DNA from: UMGS1696 sp045643285
Lineage (GTDB): Bacteria > Bacillota > Clostridia > Oscillospirales > CAG-272
Assembly (NCBI GenBank): GCA_045643285.1
Contig: JAZUKN010000025.1
Coordinates: 1-64,000 of the forward strand
Direction of reading: 5' to 3'
DNA: 64,000 nt
Numbering within the stretch: position 1 is the first letter of the stretch; each line of letters opens with the position of its first letter. Below the pieces are notes generated by a model. The model was not told where the DNA came from. It was given only the letters and a program-made list of their open reading frames with translations, and made no database searches. The position numbers were made by a program, and so were the translations under genes. This document shows, in pieces, positions 14,879 to 23,111 of this stretch.

Positions 14879-16690
14879 ATGAAAAAAGACATTGAATTGA
14901 TCAGAAAACGCTATGTCGACGGTATGCTTTCTGCTTCATTCAAGGATGAAGAACGGCTCTTCGAAATCAAGTCTCACGTCACCGACGGTTCGAAGCCCGA
15001 CTGCATACGCTTTGACGACATTGATTATTCCTCAGATGATCCGAATACCTGGTATACACCGGGGCATTTGAGGTATCTTTGTGATCTTGCCGTAATATAT
15101 CTTCGCGAAAACGCCTGCGACAAAGACGAAGTAAAGTCACTTATCTCGCGCGGATTAAACGAATGGATAAAGAACGACTATATCCACACAAGCTGGTGGC
15201 ATTCGGAGATCAATGTGCCGTGGGCGATGTCCGATTTCTGCATTCTCGCATGGGAGCTTCTCACGCCGGAGCAGAAAAAGTGGTGCGATATCATAATGTC
15301 GCGCGGCTCGATGAGAGTGAATTATTCAGTCAATTTCTGGACAGGCGCAAACCTTACATGGGGTGCGAACACGTCCGTAAAGCACGCGGTTTTGCTTGGC
15401 GACGAAGAATATCTCGGTCAGATAGCCGACAGACTTTATAAAGAGATAGACTACGGCAGAGAGGGAATACAGCCCGACGGAACGTTCTTCCAGCACGGAC
15501 CGAAACTCTATGTCGGCGGCTACGGCAGAAATTTCATAAGCGGAAGCATAGGACTGTTGAAGTTGCTCGACGGTACTGCGTTCGCACTGTCGGAGAGGAA
15601 GCGCGATATTCTCGAATCGTTCCTTATTGACGGTGTACGCTGGATGATCCACCGCGATATGTTCGACTGGACAGCCTGCGGACGCGAATTTTCCCGTCAT
15701 GAATGGGGCGGTGCTTCCATGGTCGCCGGATCAATAAGAGAATATCTCACTCTTTCCCTCCCGAAAAGAAGAGCTGAGCTTGAAGAAATGCGCGACGCGA
15801 TCTTTTCAAATAAAACGTGCGCGCAGGGCGTGAAGTATTTTCCGGCGTGCTGTCTGCTGACTGCTCATCTCGGAGATATTTATATCGGCTTCCGTGGGAT
15901 AAACAACAAAACAACAGCATCCGGCGAGGTTTGCGGAGACGAAGGCGGTCTCAGCGCGAATATGGCTTACGGCACGTCGACCTGCGTGATGAACTCCGGT
16001 AAAGAGTATTATGAAATATCTCCCGTGTGGAATTACTGCCGCGTACCTGGCACTACGACACGCGACGAGACTGATGAAGAATTGTTTACGCACGCAATGG
16101 ACGGGTACAGATTACAGACGGGAGACCGTTTCGACGGTTCGCAGCTCTGTGACTGCGCGTATTCTGCACAGACCGTTGAGCATAACGGCATCCGCGCGAC
16201 TGTTGTGGCGTTCGGCACTCCGTGGGGAGTCGCCATTCTCGGAAGCGGAATTTCTTCCGACAGAGACGAGACTCTTACAACAACTGTCGAGCAGTGCTTC
16301 CTCTGCGGAGATTACACGGCAACGGACGATAAAGTCGTCCACAACGGCGTGAAGTATGTGAGCCTCGATGATCGGAACAGATTTGTCACCGTAGCAGAAC
16401 ACCGCGTCGGATCGTGGAAGCGCAACAATAAGGCAATGAGTGACGCTCCTGTTGAAGCGGATGTTTTTGAAGTAACGCTTACGAGAGGGCATGACGGATA
16501 TGCATATCTTATCTCTCCGGAAGACGCGGACGAGCGGTTTGAAGTCCTCGAGAACACGGAAGACGTTCAGGCTCTCCGCATTCCGGACGGACGGATTTTC
16601 GTTCACTTCTTCGCCGATTCGGAAATCGTTTTGCCCGACGGACGAAAAATCAGCGGACACAAATGCGAATGCAAAGTCCTTGACAAATAA
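14879..16690 (+). CDS. PL8-family polysaccharide lyase, paralogue
   Basis: This is a 603-residue relative of the preceding gene along its whole length. It shares SWWHSEIN (105-112), candidate catalytic Asn158/His206/Tyr215, VWNYCRVPGTTTR, and a run around the SAQTVEH motif that is almost the same. No signal peptide is seen. It starts 31 bp after its neighbour, so the two are co-transcribed. Differences cluster in the toroid loops (VPWAMSD versus VAGTMSD), which suggests a related but different substrate or product end. The start region carries a 16-nt tandem repeat containing GGAAAG and ATG. Only the second ATG (14879) is in frame. The 3' end contains the -35 of the next operon. Confidence 0.8.
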   Translation: MKKDIELIRKRYVDGMLSASFKDEERLFEIKSHVTDGSKPDCIRFDDIDYSSDDPNTWYTPGHLRYLCDLAVIYLRENACDKDEVKSLISRGLNEWIKNDYIHTSWWHSEINVPWAMSDFCILAWELLTPEQKKWCDIIMSRGSMRVNYSVNFWTGANLTWGANTSVKHAVLLGDEEYLGQIADRLYKEIDYGREGIQPDGTFFQHGPKLYVGGYGRNFISGSIGLLKLLDGTAFALSERKRDILESFLIDGVRWMIHRDMFDWTACGREFSRHEWGGASMVAGSIREYLTLSLPKRRAELEEMRDAIFSNKTCAQGVKYFPACCLLTAHLGDIYIGFRGINNKTTASGEVCGDEGGLSANMAYGTSTCVMNSGKEYYEISPVWNYCRVPGTTTRDETDEELFTHAMDGYRLQTGDRFDGSQLCDCAYSAQTVEHNGIRATVVAFGTPWGVAILGSGISSDRDETLTTTVEQCFLCGDYTATDDKVVHNGVKYVSLDDRNRFVTVAEHRVGSWKRNNKAMSDAPVEADVFEVTLTRGHDGYAYLISPEDADERFEVLENTEDVQALRIPDGRIFVHFFADSEIVLPDGRKISGHKCECKVLDK

Positions 16691-16708
16691 TCAAATTTGA
16701 ACTATAAT
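16680..16708 (+). promoter_or_regulatory. Promoter of the metal-importer operon
   Basis: TTGACA (16680-16685), exactly 17 nt, TATAAT (16703-16708). This is a consensus sigma-70 promoter whose -35 overlaps the end of the upstream lyase gene. Transcription would begin near 16715. Confidence 0.85.
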
Positions 16709-16841
16709 CAAAACGTACCTGAGGGGAAAGAGAGATCTGACCGCGAAGGCGCGAGCAAAAATGAAATATGAGCGGTTTTGCGCCGCAATTTTGCCGTGCC
16801 TTTTCGGGTACGGCAATTTTTGTATTTAACGGGGGTATAAT
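16709..16841 (+). promoter_or_regulatory. Attenuator-like leader, candidate riboswitch
   Basis: The leader of about 125 nt ends in a strong intrinsic terminator (TTGCCGTGCC 16791-16800 with GGGTACGGCAA, then T-run) that lies before the first gene, so it must control read-through. The 5' end CGTACC (16714-16719) is complementary to GGTACG (16807-16812) in the terminator's 3' arm, giving two exclusive folds. Between them, ACCGC (16740-16744)/GCGGT (16772-16776) and GGCGC (16748-16752)/GCGCC (16780-16784) could pair as a pseudoknot. It does not match the riboswitch classes I know. The ligand is unknown, and metal or a metal cofactor is the natural guess. Confidence 0.6.
16791..16822 (+). terminator. 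Attenuating terminator in the leader
   Basis: The TTGCCGTGCC/GGGTACGGCAA hairpin is followed by TTTTTGT, 20 bp before the first ORF of the operon. Confidence 0.7.
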
Positions 16842-17099
16842 ATGGAAACAAGAGTAGCGGTAATAAGCATTATAGTTGAGAAAAACGAAGCGAGCGAGAA
16901 GATAAACTCCGCGCTCCACGACGCAGGAGAATACATCATCGGACGCATGGGCATCCCGTACCGCAAGAGAAACGTAAATATCATCAGCGTTGCACTTGAC
17001 GCGCCGCAGGACGTTATTTCGTCCCTCTCCGGCAAGCTCGGGAATATAGAAGGCGTATCGGTAAAGACCGCGTATTCTTCGGTCATTTCAAAGGAATAA
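16842..17099 (+). CDS. TM1266-type iron-only hydrogenase system regulator-like protein
   Basis: This is an 85-residue protein with an ACT/ferredoxin-like small fold (METRVAVISIIVEKNEASEKIN, then GRMGIPYRKRNVNIISVAL and LSGKLGNIEGVSVKTAYS). It resembles the TM1266 family, often found near hydrogenase maturation genes and thought to be a ligand-sensing regulator. Here it is the first gene of a metal-chelate importer operon, 3 bp before the permease, with a GGGGG-type ribosome site. No DNA-binding domain is present. Its molecular role is unproven in the family, so it may sense a metal or metabolite for the transporter or for hydrogenase. Confidence 0.75.
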   Translation: METRVAVISIIVEKNEASEKINSALHDAGEYIIGRMGIPYRKRNVNIISVALDAPQDVISSLSGKLGNIEGVSVKTAYSSVISKE

Positions 17100-17102
17100 T
17101 TT

Positions 17103-18110
17103 ATGAAAACAAAAAACAGAATCTTCTTCATTTTTCTGCCGCTTTTGCCGATCATTGTCGGAATTGCCGTGCTGTTCGTCGGTAGGCTGACGGTCACTCC
17201 GTCGGATTTTTTCGCATCAGTCGGCTGTCATCTCTTCGGCACGGGAGAACTTCCGTCCGCATTTGTTGAATCTGCACTGTGGAATATCCGACTTCCGCGA
17301 ATAATTCTTGCCGCACTGTGCGGTGCAGGTCTTTCTGCGGCAGGGCTGACTTTCCAAAGCCTCTTTTCAAACCCTCTCGCCACTCCGGACACACTCGGCG
17401 TTGCATCAGGTTCGTCGTTCGGCGCAGCAGTCGGGATATTGCTCGGTTTCGGCTCAATCGGTGTACAGTTTTCGTCACTTGTTTTCGGCTTTGTCGCAGT
17501 AGGACTGACCGTTCTTGCCGGCGGCAAAAACCGCAGGGGGATGAACACAACCGTTCTTTCGGGCATTATGATAGGCTCGCTGTTTTCGGCTCTCGTTTCG
17601 TTCGTGAAGTTCACGGCGGACACCGATACCGAGCTTCCGTCTATCACATATTGGCTCATGGGAAATCTCGACGGCGCGAATTATAAGAGCATCCTTTTCG
17701 GCGCTCCGGCAATTATCATACCGCTTGCATCGCTGTTCCTCATTCGTTGGCGGCTCAATATCCTTCCGCTCTCCGACGAAGAAGCACGCTCGACCGGCGT
17801 CAATATCAAAGCACTCCGCGCTGTCGCAGTTGTTGCGTCAACTGTCATGACCGCGTCCGTGATCTCTATGTGCGGACAGGTCGGCTGGGTCGGTCTTATC
17901 GTTCCGCACGTCTGCCGGATGTGGCTCGGCAACGACCACCGATATACACTTCCTGCATCAGTCTTCACAGGCGCGGCGTTCATGATTATCGTTGATACGG
18001 CGGCACGTTCGCTTACTTCTGCCGAGTTCCCCGTGTCCGTGCTTACCGCGATCATCGGCGCACCGTTCTTTATCGTGCTTATGAGACGGAGAGGAGGCTG
18101 GCAGATATGA
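17103..18110 (+). CDS. FecCD-family ABC transporter permease
   Basis: The 335-residue integral membrane protein has about nine to ten hydrophobic segments and FecCD hallmarks. These are RLPRIILAALCGAGLSAAGLTFQ near residue 60, NPLATPDTLGVASG, and the cytoplasmic LIVPHVCRM that contacts the ATPase. It forms the channel for an iron-siderophore, heme or cobalamin-type substrate. It overlaps the ATPase gene by 4 bp and lies 3 bp after the small regulator. The substrate cannot be told from sequence. The TM1266-like neighbour and the absence of cobalamin genes favour iron. Confidence 0.92.
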   Translation: MKTKNRIFFIFLPLLPIIVGIAVLFVGRLTVTPSDFFASVGCHLFGTGELPSAFVESALWNIRLPRIILAALCGAGLSAAGLTFQSLFSNPLATPDTLGVASGSSFGAAVGILLGFGSIGVQFSSLVFGFVAVGLTVLAGGKNRRGMNTTVLSGIMIGSLFSALVSFVKFTADTDTELPSITYWLMGNLDGANYKSILFGAPAIIIPLASLFLIRWRLNILPLSDEEARSTGVNIKALRAVAVVASTVMTASVISMCGQVGWVGLIVPHVCRMWLGNDHRYTLPASVFTGAAFMIIVDTAARSLTSAEFPVSVLTAIIGAPFFIVLMRRRGGWQI

Positions 18111-18886
18111 TTTTCAATGTAAATAACGTATCTTTCGCATATAAAAAGGGAAATACTGTATTTGAAAACGTCAGTTTTGCGGCGAAAAGCGGCGAAGTCG
18201 TCGCTCTTCTCGGCGCAAACGGAAGCGGAAAAACAACGCTTCTCAAATGCCTCATGGGGTATCTGCCGCTTCAGACTGGCGAAATACTGCTCGACGGCGA
18301 AAATATCGTAAAAATCCCACCGCGCCGCCTCTGGCAAAAGATTTCATACGTTCCGCAGGCACGGCGTTTTGAATCCTCACTTGACGTCAGAAATATGATA
18401 CTTCTCGGATGTGCGAGCAGGATAGGTGTCTTTTCGTCTCCTGGAGAGCGCGAAAACCAACTTGTCGATGAGATAGCAGACCGTCTCGGAATCGCACATC
18501 TGCTTGAAAAAAAATGCTCAGAGATCAGCGGAGGCGAGCTTCAGATGACGCTTATCGCTCGCGCACTTGCATCAGAGCCGGAATTGCTCATTCTCGACGA
18601 GCCGGAATCGAATCTTGATTTCCGCAATCAGCTCATCGTTCTTGATACAGTTTCGTCTCTCGCAAAGGACGGAATGACGTGTATTCTCTCAACTCACTAT
18701 CCAGACCACGCTCTTAACCGTGCGGACAAGTCGCTTCTTCTCACAAAAGACGGCGTGATCTTCGGCAAAACGCGCGAGATCGTCACACGGGAGAACATCC
18801 GACGTGCGTTCGGAGTTGACGCAGTTATCGGATCGGTCAACGGCTACAGTACCGTTATTCCGACAAAACTGAACAATATGGTATAA
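18107..18886 (+). CDS. FecE-type ABC transporter ATP-binding protein
   Basis: This 259-residue cytosolic ATPase powers the adjacent permease. It has Walker A GANGSGKTT (about 37-45), Q-loop YVPQARRFE, signature ISGGELQM, Walker B LLILDEPESNLD and H-loop STHYPDHA. It overlaps the permease stop (ATGA type), so translation is coupled. The length and order fit FecE/BtuD-type importers. The signature has SGGELQ rather than SGGQRQ, which is not unusual. Confidence 0.94.
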   Translation: MIFNVNNVSFAYKKGNTVFENVSFAAKSGEVVALLGANGSGKTTLLKCLMGYLPLQTGEILLDGENIVKIPPRRLWQKISYVPQARRFESSLDVRNMILLGCASRIGVFSSPGERENQLVDEIADRLGIAHLLEKKCSEISGGELQMTLIARALASEPELLILDEPESNLDFRNQLIVLDTVSSLAKDGMTCILSTHYPDHALNRADKSLLLTKDGVIFGKTREIVTRENIRRAFGVDAVIGSVNGYSTVIPTKLNNMV

Positions 18887-18930
18887 CCGCAAACCGCGCT
18901 GAAATAAATCTGATTCAAAAGGAGAAAAAC

Positions 18931-20058
18931 ATGAAAAACATCACAAGAATCATCGCACTCACACTTGCCGTACTCTTCGTATTTACGGCAGTTTCGTGCG
19001 GCAACAAAAACACTCCTGACGAAGAAGTGACAAAAGATTACAGAACAGTGACCGACCACAGGGGAAATACAGTCACAGTACCGACAAAAATCGACAGAAT
19101 AGCGGTGTGTGACATCTATCCGCTTCCGTCGGTGCTTGCCGTGTTTTTTGATTCGGCTGACAAGATCGTCGGCATTCCTCAGCAGTCGATGAGTGCCGCA
19201 AAGACGGGGCTTCTCGGTGAGCTTTATCCCGAGCTTCTCACGACTGAGACAGGCTACATCAACGGCACGGAGCTGAACACGGAGTCACTTATGGCGCTTG
19301 AGCCGGATATTGCCTTTTATTCGGCGGACGACCCGAAAATGGGCGAAGCTCTCGCAAAAACCGGAATACCTGCCGTCGCAATTTCGGCAAGCAAATGGGA
19401 ATACGACGCAGTTGAAACGCTCGGAAACTGGATAGCTCTGCTTTCCGAGATATTTCCGCAGAACGACAGAGCCGATAAGGTGAAAAAATACAGTGAAGAC
19501 GTAGAAGCGCTCGTTTCTTCGCGCACCGCAGGACTAAATGAAAACGAAAAAGAGCGGTTGTTCTTCCTATTTCAGTATTCCGACAGCGCGCTGACAACAT
19601 CCGGCAAGCACTTCTTCGGTCAGTGGTGGGCAGATGCCGTAAACGCGGTGAACGTCGGCGGAGAAATGGACACGGTTAATTCTACCGCAGTCGGTATGGA
19701 ACAGATTTACGTCTGGGACCCGACGAGAATACTCATCACAAACTACAACACCGCTCAGCCGGACGATATTTATAACAATACCGTCGGCAACTACGACTGG
19801 AGCCCCGTTGACGCCGTAAAGAACGGAAAAGTCACGAAAATGCCGCTCGGAATGTACCGCTCGTACACTTGCGGAGTAGATACGCCCGTCACGCTTCTGT
19901 GGCTTGCAAAGACCGTTTATCCCGATCTTTTCGAGGATATTGATATATCGGAAGAGACGAAGAAATACTACTCCGACGTGTTCGGTATCACTCTCACGGA
20001 CGAACAGGCTGAGAAGATTTTCGCACCGTCGTCCGAGGGAGCGGCATTCGGAAAATGA
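18931..20058 (+). CDS. FecB/PeriBP-type substrate-binding lipoprotein
   Basis: This 375-residue lipoprotein has signal and lipobox FTAVSCGN with Cys24 as the likely lipidated residue. A two-lobe periplasmic-binding fold with a long linking helix follows (DHRGNTVTVPTKIDRIAV at the start, MALEPDIAFYS in the middle). It should capture the iron-chelate or similar compound outside the membrane and hand it to the FecCD permease. It lies 44 bp after the ATPase with an AAGGAG site. No terminator hairpin was spotted behind it. Confidence 0.9.
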   Translation: MKNITRIIALTLAVLFVFTAVSCGNKNTPDEEVTKDYRTVTDHRGNTVTVPTKIDRIAVCDIYPLPSVLAVFFDSADKIVGIPQQSMSAAKTGLLGELYPELLTTETGYINGTELNTESLMALEPDIAFYSADDPKMGEALAKTGIPAVAISASKWEYDAVETLGNWIALLSEIFPQNDRADKVKKYSEDVEALVSSRTAGLNENEKERLFFLFQYSDSALTTSGKHFFGQWWADAVNAVNVGGEMDTVNSTAVGMEQIYVWDPTRILITNYNTAQPDDIYNNTVGNYDWSPVDAVKNGKVTKMPLGMYRSYTCGVDTPVTLLWLAKTVYPDLFEDIDISEETKKYYSDVFGITLTDEQAEKIFAPSSEGAAFGK

Positions 20059-20091
20059 TTTTATAATTCAGCGCGTATTTTTCAAAACTTA

Positions 20092-20120
20092 TTGAAAAAA
20101 ACGTCGGAAGAGTGTATAAT
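20092..20120 (+). promoter_or_regulatory. Promoter of the isomerase/epimerase-like gene
   Basis: TTGAAA (20092-20097), 17 nt, TATAAT (20115-20120), 36 bp before the ATG at 20157. Confidence 0.75.
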
Positions 20121-20156
20121 AACTTATGCAAATATAAAACAAATGAGGTAAAAGCC

Positions 20157-20918
20157 ATGATCAACAAGCTCGGTTTACAGTTATACTCCATTAAAGGAAA
20201 ACTCTCGAACGCAACGGAAATCCGCGAAACATTCAAGCGTCTGCGCGAATACGGCTACAACTGCGCTCAGACTGCCGGAATGCCTATCGCTTACGAAGAA
20301 TTCGGACAGATCGCCAAGGAAGAGGGCATCGAGATCTGCGGTACACACGACGACTTCGATGTAATGGTAAACGATCACGCAGAGGCTATCCGCCGTCATA
20401 AAGCTCTTGACACAAAGCTTATGGGTATCGGCGGCTTTTCCGCAAAGACTGTTGATGAAGCAAACGCATTCATCGAAAAGGCGAACGCAGTTGCCGCTTA
20501 CGCGAAGGACTACGGCTTCAAATTCACATATCACAACCATTCCGACGAGTTCGTCAGATACGACGACGGCTCTCGTCTTATGGATATGCTCGTTGAAAAG
20601 CTCGATCCCGCGAATACGTCGTTCGTTCTCGATACATATTGGGTACAGCACGGCGGCGGAGACATCAAGTGGTGGATAAACAAGCTCACCGACAGAATAG
20701 ACATCATCCACCTCAAGGATATGATGAAACTCCGTTATCCGCTTTCCCAGGAGATCACATATATCGGTAACGGCAACCTCGACTGGGACGGAATCATCGA
20801 AGCGTGCGACAAAGCTCACGTTAAGTATTACGTTGTAGAACAGGACAACGCCGAAGAGGGCGACGCATTCGATTATGTAAAGAAGTCCGCACAGTTCTTA
20901 ATGCAGTATATGAAATAA
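20157..20918 (+). CDS. Sugar phosphate isomerase/epimerase family protein
   Basis: This is a 253-residue TIM barrel of the xylose isomerase-like family. Conserved metal-site pieces are visible: GTHDDFDV, FTYHNHSDEF, LDTYWVQHGGGD, IIHLKDM and YVVEQDN. The start at 20157 follows GAGGTAAAAGCC. An earlier ATG at 20112 lies inside the promoter and is rejected. The reaction is probably isomerization or epimerization of a sugar or inositol derivative, but the substrate is not readable. It has its own promoter and no clear pathway partner next to it. Confidence 0.85.
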   Translation: MINKLGLQLYSIKGKLSNATEIRETFKRLREYGYNCAQTAGMPIAYEEFGQIAKEEGIEICGTHDDFDVMVNDHAEAIRRHKALDTKLMGIGGFSAKTVDEANAFIEKANAVAAYAKDYGFKFTYHNHSDEFVRYDDGSRLMDMLVEKLDPANTSFVLDTYWVQHGGGDIKWWINKLTDRIDIIHLKDMMKLRYPLSQEITYIGNGNLDWDGIIEACDKAHVKYYVVEQDNAEEGDAFDYVKKSAQFLMQYMK

Positions 20919-20987
20919 AATCCGATAATCGCGCCGGTCTGAATAAGGTCGGCGTTTTCGGTATAAAAAACATAGACGGAGATGACG

Positions 20988-21872
20988 ATGAATCAACTTA
21001 AACAAAAGCTCTCGGCTATCAAATGGCAGAATTTTATCTTTCTTCTGATAGCCGGAATAATCAATGCGTTCGGTGTGACGCTGTTTCTGTTCCCGATGAA
21101 GCTGTACGACAGCGGCGTGTCGGGACTGTCGATGCTTCTCGACCAGATAACACCGCCCGCGTTTACACTTTCGATCTTTCTCATAATAATCAACCTCCCG
21201 ATATTCCTCTTCGGGCTGAAAAAGCAGGGACTTGCGTTTACCGTGTATTCTATTTTCACGGTCTGCGTATATTCGCTGATGTCATTCCTCATTATGAATG
21301 TACTGCCGATCGACGTAGAATTTGCGTCACCTCTTGCAGGTGAAGACTTGCTTCTCTGCGCTATATTCGGCGGCGCGATCTCCGGCATCGGAAGCGGACT
21401 CACTATCCGTTTCGGCGGTGCGCTCGACGGCGTAGAGGTGCTTTCCGTCATATTTGCAAAGCGGATAGGTGTTTCGATAGGTACGTTCGTTATGGCGTTC
21501 AATGCCGTTCTGTACATCGTCTGCGGCTTTGTCATGCATAGCTGGATACTTCCGCTTTATTCCGTCGTTACATATTTCATCGGCTCGAAGACCGTCGATT
21601 ACATAGTCGAGGGCTTTGACCGCTCGAAATGCGCGATGATAGTCACCGTGAAAGCGACGGAGATAACTAAAGCGATGCAGGAGAATTTCTCTTCAAGCGG
21701 AACGATAGTCAAGGCGATAGGCGGATATTCGGGCAAGGAAAAAGAGATAATTTACTTCATCGTCAACGCTTTTCAGATCTATAAAGTGAAGCAGATCGTT
21801 CACGAGATCGATCCCGGAGCATTCATTTCGCTCCACGATGTTTCCGACGTTATAACAAAACAGGATGACTGA
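20988..21872 (+). CDS. YitT family membrane protein
   Basis: The 294-residue protein has five to six N-terminal membrane segments (YitT/DUF161). A cytosolic DUF2179 domain follows (about 210-294, with IVKAIGGYSGKEKEIIYFIVNAFQIYKVKQ shortened here to its key parts GGYSGKEKE and IDPGAF). The start at 20988 is 6 nt after GGAG. The ATG at 20982 abuts the ribosome site and is rejected. The function of the family is not known. It may act in transport of small molecules. Confidence 0.9.
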   Translation: MNQLKQKLSAIKWQNFIFLLIAGIINAFGVTLFLFPMKLYDSGVSGLSMLLDQITPPAFTLSIFLIIINLPIFLFGLKKQGLAFTVYSIFTVCVYSLMSFLIMNVLPIDVEFASPLAGEDLLLCAIFGGAISGIGSGLTIRFGGALDGVEVLSVIFAKRIGVSIGTFVMAFNAVLYIVCGFVMHSWILPLYSVVTYFIGSKTVDYIVEGFDRSKCAMIVTVKATEITKAMQENFSSSGTIVKAIGGYSGKEKEIIYFIVNAFQIYKVKQIVHEIDPGAFISLHDVSDVITKQDD

Positions 21873-21887
21873 AAAATGGAGAAAACT

Positions 21888-22937
21888 ATGGCAAAGGTAA
21901 CGATAATCGGCTCCGGCATGATGGGCTCGGCTCTCGCGTTTCCTGCAAGAGAAAACGGAAACGAAGTAACGCTCGTCGGCACACCGCTCGACAGAGGAAT
22001 AATTGAAACGTGCAGAAAAACTAACCGGCACCCGAAATTCACACGCGATTTTCCTGCCGGCGTGAAGTTTTGTCAGATAGAAGAAATGGCAGAAGCAATC
22101 GACGGCGCGGATCTGATAATCGGCGGCGTCAGCTCGTTCGGGGTAGACTGGTTCGGCGAAAGCGTTCTGCCGTTCATACCGGAGACAACGCCCGTTCTCA
22201 CCGTTACAAAGGGACTTTACGATACCGAAAACGGCGAGCTTATAACATATCCTGCGCTGTGGAAAAAGAGACTTGACGAAAAGGGAAGACACCCCATTCT
22301 GTGCGCCGTAGGAGGTCCTTGCACGAGCTATGAGCTTGTCGCACACGATCAGACCGAGGTCGCGTTCTGCGGTGATAATATAGACGTTCTGCGCCGCATT
22401 CGCGAGATAATGACGACGGAATATTATCACATCAGTCTGTCAACTGACGTTACGGGAATTGAATCCGCAGTTGCACTCAAAAACGGATACGCTCTTGCAG
22501 TTGCGCTGACGATAGGCGTAAATCAGAGGCAGTTCGGCATTGACAGCGAACTTCACTATAATTCGCAGGCGGCAGTGTTCGGTCAGGCACTCAGAGAGAT
22601 GCAGAAGCTCCTCGAAATGCAGGGCGCGGGAAAGCTCGACAATCTTGCAGTCGGGATAGGGGACTTATACGTCACGGTTTACGGCGGACGGACGAGACTT
22701 ATCGGAATACTTCTCGGACGCGGACTCGACATTTGCGACGCAAAACAAGAGTTGAACGGCGTAACGCTTGAGTCTCTCGTTGTTGCCGAAAGAGTGGCGC
22801 GCGCAGTACGAAAGAAAGCCGCGAGAGGAGAAGTGTCGCTCGACGATTTTCCTCTTCTCACGCACGTTGACGAGATCATAACGAACCACAAACCCGTTTC
22901 AATCCCGTGGGAGAAGTTCACATTTGTGAAAGAGTAG
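21888..22937 (+). CDS. gpsA: NAD(P)H-dependent glycerol-3-phosphate dehydrogenase family
   Basis: The 349-residue protein begins with a Rossmann loop (VTIIGSGMMGSALAF). It has GpsA landmarks VTKGLYD, GGPCTSYELV and IESAVALKNGYALAVALTIG with the catalytic Lys in ALKNGYA. GpsA reduces dihydroxyacetone phosphate to glycerol-3-phosphate for phospholipid synthesis. The start at 21888 is 6 nt after GGAG. The ATG at 21876 contains that ribosome site and is rejected. It is only 15 bp downstream of the yitT-like gene. It is somewhat divergent (LVAHDQTEVAFC), and no plsY is nearby, so it may be a second, specialised copy. Confidence 0.8.
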   Translation: MAKVTIIGSGMMGSALAFPARENGNEVTLVGTPLDRGIIETCRKTNRHPKFTRDFPAGVKFCQIEEMAEAIDGADLIIGGVSSFGVDWFGESVLPFIPETTPVLTVTKGLYDTENGELITYPALWKKRLDEKGRHPILCAVGGPCTSYELVAHDQTEVAFCGDNIDVLRRIREIMTTEYYHISLSTDVTGIESAVALKNGYALAVALTIGVNQRQFGIDSELHYNSQAAVFGQALREMQKLLEMQGAGKLDNLAVGIGDLYVTVYGGRTRLIGILLGRGLDICDAKQELNGVTLESLVVAERVARAVRKKAARGEVSLDDFPLLTHVDEIITNHKPVSIPWEKFTFVKE

Positions 22938-23111
22938 CAATATTGCCGAGAAAGCTCTGTTTGCTCATCGGATTTTTATAAAAAAGTGAAAATCGGTAAA
23001 AATCTTTGTGAAAGGTATTGTATATTCCGCGAAAATGGAGTAAAATATATCTTTGGTAAGATATTACTTTGTTCCCAATAAAAATTTATATATTTCGGAG
23101 GAAAAATTACC

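Noticed and set aside
16709..16841. Leader assigned to glycine, TPP, cobalamin, FMN or SAM riboswitch
   Set aside because: Short pieces look similar (for example CGAAGG), but the conserved cores of these classes are missing.
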